From positions 1 through 9,816 of the forward strand of contig JBATSB010000056.1 of assembly GCA_049293015.1 (NCBI GenBank): a stretch of 9,816 nucleotides of DNA. Reading direction: 5' to 3'. Both the position numbers and the translations under genes were made by a program. The notes under the pieces are model-generated. The model was not told the DNA's origin. It saw only the letters and a list, made by a program, of their open reading frames with translations, and searched no databases. Every line of letters starts with the position of its first letter. Positions within the stretch are counted from its first letter, which is position 1. The stretch is from UBA2330 sp049293015. Its GTDB lineage: Bacteria > Bacteroidota > Ignavibacteria > Tepidaquicellales > Tepidaquicellaceae. Positions 5,783 to 9,816 of this stretch are shown piece after piece.

Positions 5783-7237
5783 TTAAACCTCATAATAAAG
5801 ATGAAACTCATAAGGATGCGGTCTGAGCTGAACTTCCTTCACGTCATTTTTCATTTTATAGTCTATCCATGTTTCTATCAGATTGTCGGTAAATACACCT
5901 CCCTGTTTCAGATAGTCATTATCTTGTTCAAGATTATGAAGTGCAACAGTAAGATCCTCTGGAGCATGTCCGAGCTTTTTTAATTCCTTTGCATCCATAT
6001 GATAAATATCTTTTTCAAGCGGATCACCCGGATTAATTTTATTTATTATTCCGTCAATACCTGCAAGTAAAATTGCTGAAAATCCCAGATATGGATTTGC
6101 AGTTCCGTCTGGACATCTGAATTCAATTCTTTTAGCTTTTGGATTATCCGAATACATCGGTATTCTTATCGCCGCACTTCTGTTGCTCTTTGAATATGCA
6201 AGATTAACAGGAGCTTCATATCCGGGAACAAGCCTCTTATAAGAATTCGTAGTCGGGTTTGTAAATGCCAATACCGAAGGAGCATGTTTCAATAAACCGC
6301 CGATAAAATTTAATGCCATCTCACTCATCCCTGCATATTTATCACCTGCAAAAAGCGGCTGACCATCTTTCCATAAACTTATGTGAGTATGCATTCCGCT
6401 GCCATTATCACCAAACATCGGCTTTGGCATGAATGTAGCAGTCTTGCCGACAGACTTAGCTGTGTTCTTTACAATGTATTTAAACATCTGAAGCTGATCA
6501 GCACATTCAAGCATCGGACAATATTTGAAATCAATTTCTGCCTGACCTCCGGTTGCAACTTCGTGATGATGCATTTCAACATCAATTCCTACATTGATCA
6601 GATTTTCGACCATGAGACTTCTCAGATCATTAGTAGAGTCTGACGGCGGAACAGGCGAGTAACCTTCTTTTAATCTTATCTTATGACCAAGATTCATTTC
6701 CTTTTCACTTCCTGTATTCCAGAAACCTTCCGTAGAATCTATCCTGTACCAACTTGAATATTCATTTATATTATAAGCAACGTGATCAAGAATGAAGAAT
6801 TCTGCTTCAGGTCCGAAATAGGCTGTATCAGCAATACCGGTTGACTTCAGATATTCAACTGCTTTCTTAGCGATCACTCGAGGATCCATTGCATACACTT
6901 GCTTAGATTCAGGTTCATAAATATTGCAGATCATGTTAAGTGTTTTTGTAGTCATGAAAGGATCCACATTTGCAGTAGATGGATCAGGAACAGCAAGCAT
7001 ATCAGAGTCATTGATATTTTTCCAGCCTCTGATAGACGAGCCGTCAAAGCCGATACCCTCATAAAAAGTAGATTCACTTAGTTTATTCACGGGGATCGAA
7101 AGATGCTGCCATTGTCCGGGCAGATCAGTAAATCTGAGATCGATCATTTTTATTTCTTTTTCTTTGATCAGCTTAAATACATCATTGATCTTTTTAAGCT
7201 TTTCCTTTTCTTCTTCGATGTTTGCTTTTTCTGACAT
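5783..7237 (-). CDS. glnA: Type I glutamine synthetase (GSI)
   Basis: It catalyses ATP-dependent condensation of ammonia with glutamate to glutamine, the main entry of nitrogen into metabolism, as a cytoplasmic dodecamer. The 484-aa protein aligns along the whole GSI family. Landmarks are 'DLRFTDLPG' (33-41), 'GFDGSSIRGW' (63-72), the metal-site block 'FGPEAEFF' (141-148, Glu144/Glu146), 'KPMFGDNGSGMH' (272-283), the glutamate-flap/ATP region 'NPTTNSYKRLVPGYEAP' (327-343), 'RIEFRCPDGTANPY' (370-383) and 'GGVFTDNLIE' (446-455). Tyr412 aligns with the adenylylated tyrosine of the E. coli enzyme (GSI-beta type), but its context 'DIYHMDAKE' differs from the usual N-L-Y-D-L-P-P, so adenylylation is uncertain. 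An Asn/Glu/Lys-rich extension of about 15 residues precedes the E. coli-equivalent start. The gene lies 31 bp downstream of an Lrp/AsnC regulator on the same strand and is followed by a terminator. The ATG has a poly-A leader without Shine-Dalgarno. Confidence 0.97.
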   Translation of the reverse strand: MSEKANIEEEKEKLKKINDVFKLIKEKEIKMIDLRFTDLPGQWQHLSIPVNKLSESTFYEGIGFDGSSIRGWKNINDSDMLAVPDPSTANVDPFMTTKTLNMICNIYEPESKQVYAMDPRVIAKKAVEYLKSTGIADTAYFGPEAEFFILDHVAYNINEYSSWYRIDSTEGFWNTGSEKEMNLGHKIRLKEGYSPVPPSDSTNDLRSLMVENLINVGIDVEMHHHEVATGGQAEIDFKYCPMLECADQLQMFKYIVKNTAKSVGKTATFMPKPMFGDNGSGMHTHISLWKDGQPLFAGDKYAGMSEMALNFIGGLLKHAPSVLAFTNPTTNSYKRLVPGYEAPVNLAYSKSNRSAAIRIPMYSDNPKAKRIEFRCPDGTANPYLGFSAILLAGIDGIINKINPGDPLEKDIYHMDAKELKKLGHAPEDLTVALHNLEQDNDYLKQGGVFTDNLIETWIDYKMKNDVKEVQLRPHPYEFHLYYEV

Positions 7238-7268
7238 TTTTTTTATTTAGTTATTTTATTTTTTGAAT

Positions 7269-7739
7269 TTATTTAATATTAATTTCAAGTGTTTCTTTGT
7301 GAGTGGAAAGTACAATGCTCGTCTTTGAAGACTTTACTCCCGGCCAGTTCTGAATTTTCGATAAAAGTTTTTCCAATGTAGTTGTATTCTCTGTCCGTAT
7401 TTTTAAAAGATGTGAACCGTCTCCGGTAATGGAGTGACATTCTAATACTTCTTTCAGTTTCTGACTATGCTCGACTATACTTGAATAATGTTTCGAAGAT
7501 TCGCTGATGACAAAGATAAAACATGTAATATCTTGTTTCAGCTTTTTGTGATTTAATATTGCATGATATGATTTAATATAGTCGTGTGATTCGAGTTTGG
7601 AAATTCTGTCAATAGTGGATGGCAAAGAAAGTCCGATTATATCCGCCAGTTCATTTTTTTTTATCTGAGAATTTTTTTGAAGTTCAGAGAGGATCTTTAT
7701 ATCGATCTGATCAAGTTTCAGATCATCAGTATTTTTTAT
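7269..7739 (-). CDS. Lrp/AsnC family transcriptional regulator with a non-canonical start
   Basis: This is a feast/famine DNA-binding regulator, likely responding to an amino acid. Translating past the nearest formal start (TTG at 7625) recovers a complete winged-helix domain: 'LKLDQIDIKILSELQKNSQ' followed by 'ELADIIGLSLPSTIDRISKLE' (residues 7-50 of the model). After it come the linker 'YIKSYHAIL' and the RAM ligand domain (about 75-150; 'GDGSHLLKIR', 'WPGVKSSKTSIVL'). The frame is closed by TAA at 7755-7757, and no ATG, GTG or TTG occurs before the TTG, which lies inside the DNA-recognition helix. I place the start at ATA (7737-7739), giving 156 aa beginning M/I-K-N-T-D-D; ATT (7749-7751, 160 aa) and CTG (7719-7721, 150 aa) are alternatives. 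An ATG-to-ATA mutation or a sequence error is also possible. The gene is 31 bp upstream of glnA and probably co-transcribed with it. A large dyad sits directly upstream. Confidence 0.85.
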   Translation of the reverse strand: MKNTDDLKLDQIDIKILSELQKNSQIKKNELADIIGLSLPSTIDRISKLESHDYIKSYHAILNHKKLKQDITCFIFVISESSKHYSSIVEHSQKLKEVLECHSITGDGSHLLKIRTENTTTLEKLLSKIQNWPGVKSSKTSIVLSTHKETLEINIK

Positions 7740-7751
7740 ATGAGTTGAAAT

Positions 7752-7799
7752 ACCTTATTAATTTAGGAATTTTATAAAATTTTCCTAACAAAATAAGGT
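7752..7799. promoter_or_regulatory. 48-bp nested dyad, putative operator of the lrp-glnA operon
   Basis: Outer arms ACCTTATT (7752-7759) / AATAAGGT (7792-7799) and inner arms TTAGGAA (7763-7769) / TTCCTAA (7782-7788) share one axis at 7775.5, with 3-nt spacers on each side and the AT-only centre TTTTATAAAATT. It ends 12 bases upstream of the proposed lrp start. The inner TAG...AT-rich...CTA plan resembles the consensus bound by Lrp-family proteins, so autoregulation is a reasonable inference. A 5'-UTR hairpin or cruciform is the alternative. Confidence 0.6.
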
Positions 7800-7934
7800 T
7801 ATTGGTTTGGTTTGTCAAGTAAGTTTTAAAAGTATGTTATTCAGGGATTTTTAAAAGTGAGTTTTTATTAAAAGCACTTCTTATTAACTTGCCACTCAAT
7901 ACAAATCAATCAAAATTACTTAAATATAATCAAT
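7800..7934. promoter_or_regulatory. Divergent promoter region between lrp and the small membrane protein gene
   Basis: This AT-rich stretch must carry the plus-strand promoter of the membrane-protein gene and may carry the minus-strand promoter of lrp. The heptamer TTAAAAG occurs three times (7826, 7851, 7868), and ACAAATCAATCAAA lies at 7901-7914, close to the plus-strand start. No standard promoter boxes are convincing. Confidence 0.35.
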
Positions 7935-8270
7935 ATGAATATTTACAGAATAATGATCGCAAATGCATCTGTCCTTATCGGACTTGGTGTTTTTGGATTT
8001 ATGACTTCAGGAAGTCCCACTGCTCTGATAGCACCGGGTATCGGCGTGATACTGATAATACTTTCTTTTTCAGTGAAGAAAGAAAACAAGACTATGACTC
8101 ACATTGCTGTGGCACTGACATTCGTTGCGTTCATGATGTTTCTTGTGACTGGAATTACCAGATCAAATATGATAGTAATTATTATGGCAGTGTTTACTTT
8201 CTTTGCGTTCGTCATGTATGTAATGGATTTTGTGAGAAGAAAAAAAGAAAGAGAAGCAGCCGGTAATTAA
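7935..8270 (+). CDS. Small four-helix membrane protein of unknown function
   Basis: This 111-aa protein consists of four predicted membrane helices at about residues 9-25, 28-46, 55-74 and 78-100, with a charged cytoplasmic tail (V-R-R-K-K-E-R-E). The 'SGSPTALIAPGIGVILIILSF' segment recalls a group of small hypothetical membrane proteins with a T-A-L-I-P-A type second helix, seen in several environmental bacteria. I know of no function for them, and the resemblance is from memory. A second frame over the same bases (7889-8266) is Cys/Asp/Arg-rich with no hydrophobic pattern and is a shadow. The ATG at 7935 follows 'aatataatcaat' with no Shine-Dalgarno. The gene is divergent from lrp and converges on the serine hydrolase with only 27 bp between stop codons. 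Confidence 0.75.
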   Translation: MNIYRIMIANASVLIGLGVFGFMTSGSPTALIAPGIGVILIILSFSVKKENKTMTHIAVALTFVAFMMFLVTGITRSNMIVIIMAVFTFFAFVMYVMDFVRRKKEREAAGN

Positions 8271-8297
8271 ATTAATATTTTCTTTTTTTAAATAATC

Positions 8298-9677
8298 TCA
8301 GTTCATTTTACCAAGCATCCTTTTTGCATTTTCATTTTCCGGGTCGAGCTGAAGAACTTTGTTGTAATTTGCAATCGCATTTTCTATGTCTCCCTTTTTC
8401 AAATATGCTTCGCCAAGACTGTCATAGCAGTTTGGCATATCAGGGAACATCTCCGTATTTTTTGTGAATATAAAAATACTTTCGTCATACATTTCATTAT
8501 TCAGGAATTCGTAGCCAAGCATATTCAGGAACATATCATTTCTGATCTTATAATCATTTTCAGAAAGTAATTTTTCAAAATTATCCTTTACATAAGACAG
8601 ACCTTTCTCATTTATCTGAGAATAAATAAATGTTGATGCAGATATTTTTGGTAAGACCAATTCATTTCTTAATATAACACCAGAAATATTTCTTGCTAAA
8701 TTTTCTGCTGCCTGATCATAATTTGACAATACAACCACTACATATTTCTGTGCCGGAAAAAACATCAGAAGACTGCTGATACCCGGAGCTCCGCCTGCAT
8801 AAGCATTTCCTCCGTCAGGTTCAGCAAATAATTCTTTTAATGTGACAGATGCTGCATTGTTATTTTTTTCAAAGTCACTGAACATTAATATTTTATTTTG
8901 GTCGGTCAAGACTTTATTATCCAATAACAGAGAATTACCAAATTTACAAAGATCATCTGCAGTCGAATACATCCCGCCTGCCGGGCTTGGCGTATGTGAA
9001 AAACCTCCGTTATCTACGAAGCTGCCATTGAGCTGCTTAATATACCCCGTTGCTTTATTCGGATCAGGAATATTGCTGTAAGTATATTCAGAATTTTTCA
9101 TATCAAGCGGATCTAAAATTCTCTCCTTTAAATTTTCAGAATATTTTTTTCCTGTGACGGTTTCAATAAACTTACCAAGCAGCACAAAACCTGAATTCGA
9201 ATAAGAAAATCTTTCACCGGGCTCGAAAAGTAAAGGACTTTTAAGAATAAGTTCAGTAAGCTCTGAAGTCTCTCTGTAATTTTCTGTGTGTTCAATGAAT
9301 TCAGGATCATTCAGATAATCACCATAACCTGATGTATGCTGGAGCAGCATCCTAATTGTAATCTTATCATCAATACCTTTAATAAGTTCAGAAACTTTAC
9401 CATCAAGATCAATTTTATTTTCATCAGCAAGCTGAAGTATCATCACGGAAGTAAATAGTTTACCTAAAGATGCAATATTGTATTTTGTATTGGTTAGATT
9501 AGGAGTATTAATATTTTTATTTGAAAGACCGACAGATTCTTTAAAAACAGTATTACCGTCATAGGAAGCCATTATTATTCCTGAAAATATATCAAGTCTT
9601 TCGCCTTCATCAATTATCTTACCCAGATCGTCTTTTACAGCCGGTAATGCTGATGATGTCAATAGCATAATTGTCAT
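8298..9677 (-). CDS. Serine beta-lactamase-related hydrolase (class C/PBP-like) with C-terminal TPRs
   Basis: This 459-aa exported protein has an N-terminal beta-lactamase/DD-peptidase domain (about 15-335) and a short C-terminal tail with two tetratricopeptide repeats (about 383-416 and 417-450, the latter 'YDSLGEAYLKKGDIENAIANYNKVLQLDP'). The nucleophile motif S-x-x-K is Ser70-Leu-Gly-Lys73 and the second motif Y-x-N is Tyr159-Ser-Asn161. The family blocks 'MLLQHTSGYGDY' (110-121) and 'YSTADDLCKFGNSLL' (237-251) are present. The third motif, usually H-x-G or K-T-G, reads 'AYAGGAPGISS' (292-302), with alanine where a basic residue is common. Members include esterases, D-amino-acid hydrolases and peptidases, so the substrate is unknown and beta-lactam resistance should not be assumed. 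The signal sequence from this ATG is short ('MTIMLLTSSALPA'), and an in-frame TGA lies six codons upstream. It converges on the small membrane-protein gene. Confidence 0.88.
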   Translation of the reverse strand: MTIMLLTSSALPAVKDDLGKIIDEGERLDIFSGIIMASYDGNTVFKESVGLSNKNINTPNLTNTKYNIASLGKLFTSVMILQLADENKIDLDGKVSELIKGIDDKITIRMLLQHTSGYGDYLNDPEFIEHTENYRETSELTELILKSPLLFEPGERFSYSNSGFVLLGKFIETVTGKKYSENLKERILDPLDMKNSEYTYSNIPDPNKATGYIKQLNGSFVDNGGFSHTPSPAGGMYSTADDLCKFGNSLLLDNKVLTDQNKILMFSDFEKNNNAASVTLKELFAEPDGGNAYAGGAPGISSLLMFFPAQKYVVVVLSNYDQAAENLARNISGVILRNELVLPKISASTFIYSQINEKGLSYVKDNFEKLLSENDYKIRNDMFLNMLGYEFLNNEMYDESIFIFTKNTEMFPDMPNCYDSLGEAYLKKGDIENAIANYNKVLQLDPENENAKRMLGKMN

Positions 9678-9698
9678 AATAGCTGTGATAAATCACTA

Positions 9699-9756
9699 CT
9701 GTCCAAAACATTTTTAAAAAGGCAATAAAGTTTTAAAATACTTCTGTTTTGGACAG
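9699..9756. repeat. 12-bp perfect inverted repeat upstream of the serine hydrolase
   Basis: CTGTCCAAAACA (9699-9710) and its exact complement (9745-9756) flank 34 bp of AT-rich DNA that contains two smaller palindromes, TTTTTAAAAA and TTTTAAAA. Ends of the form CTGTCCAAAA...TTTTGGACAG resemble termini of some insertion sequences, but 58 bp is too short to encode anything and no matching target duplication is visible. It may be an operator pair or a tiny non-autonomous remnant. It lies directly upstream of the hydrolase start. Confidence 0.6.
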
Positions 9757-9816
9757 ATTATTTTTATTTTTTAAAACTACCTCTTGCTAATTTTATTTTG
9801 CAAATAGCATTTCTTG

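Noticed and set aside
5604..5786. 60-codon plus-strand frame in the repeat region
   Set aside because: It translates the tandem repeat and the glnA terminator stem, with no protein-like pattern.
7889..8266. Plus-strand frame overlapping the small membrane protein
   Set aside because: Hydrophilic, Cys/Arg/Asp-rich shadow; the other frame has four clear membrane helices and its own ATG leader.
8298..9677. Antibiotic-resistance beta-lactamase
   Set aside because: The S-x-x-K/Y-x-N hydrolase family is broad, the third motif is atypical and a TPR tail is fused, so resistance is not supported.
9699..9756. Complete insertion sequence
   Set aside because: Only 58 bp with no coding capacity and no matching target-site duplication next to the inverted ends.

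Overview
The window is AT-rich bacterial chromosome. It most resembles the Bacteroidota/Chlorobiota/Ignavibacteriota group. Three things suggest this: almost every gene starts behind an A/T-rich leader with no Shine-Dalgarno sequence; one small secreted protein carries a domain resembling the type IX secretion sorting domain; and the glutamine synthetase is an ordinary GSI. This placement is an inference. No tRNA, rRNA, CRISPR array, complete insertion sequence or phage gene is visible. The content looks like housekeeping and small accessory genes rather than a defence island or a large new system.

Layout. Positions 1-361 hold no convincing gene but contain two AT-rich inverted repeats. A YbjQ/UPF0145 gene (362-691, +) converges on a minus-strand cluster across a strikingly symmetric 58-bp dyad. 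The cluster, read right to left, is a radical SAM protein of the SplB/PA0069 type (3608-2541), a stand-alone RapZ C-terminal domain (2450-2034) and a 12-TM MFS transporter (1999-755). To its right, transcribed the other way, is a small secreted protein (3817-4200, +) made of little more than a signal peptide and a FlgD/T9SS-tail-like beta domain. Its leader contains a perfect 12-bp duplication built from tetranucleotides. A strong terminator separates it from a convergent DUF4349 lipoprotein gene (5243-4326, -).

Positions 5244-5782 are a 539-bp intergenic region. It contains a 25-bp palindromic REP-like element present as two exact inverted copies, followed by a degenerating 25-bp tandem array and then the glnA terminator. 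Next is an apparent lrp-glnA operon on the minus strand. An Lrp/AsnC-family regulator lies 31 bp upstream of type I glutamine synthetase. The regulator's full-length reading frame has no ATG, GTG or TTG where the protein should begin (an ATA sits at the expected place). Its upstream region is a 48-bp nested dyad that looks like an autoregulatory operator. Divergent from it is a small four-TM membrane protein (7935-8270, +). This converges on a serine beta-lactamase/PBP-like hydrolase with C-terminal TPRs (9677-8298, -). The hydrolase has an unusually short signal sequence and lies beside a 58-bp inverted-repeat element.

How the parts fit. The best-supported functional unit is lrp-glnA: an amino-acid-responsive regulator likely controlling nitrogen assimilation and itself. 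The RapZ-C, radical SAM and MFS genes may be co-transcribed, but no shared pathway can be read from the sequence. The points most worth checking are the lrp start codon and dyad, the stand-alone RapZ-C domain, the single-domain secreted T9SS-tail-like protein, and the repeat cluster upstream of the DUF4349 gene.
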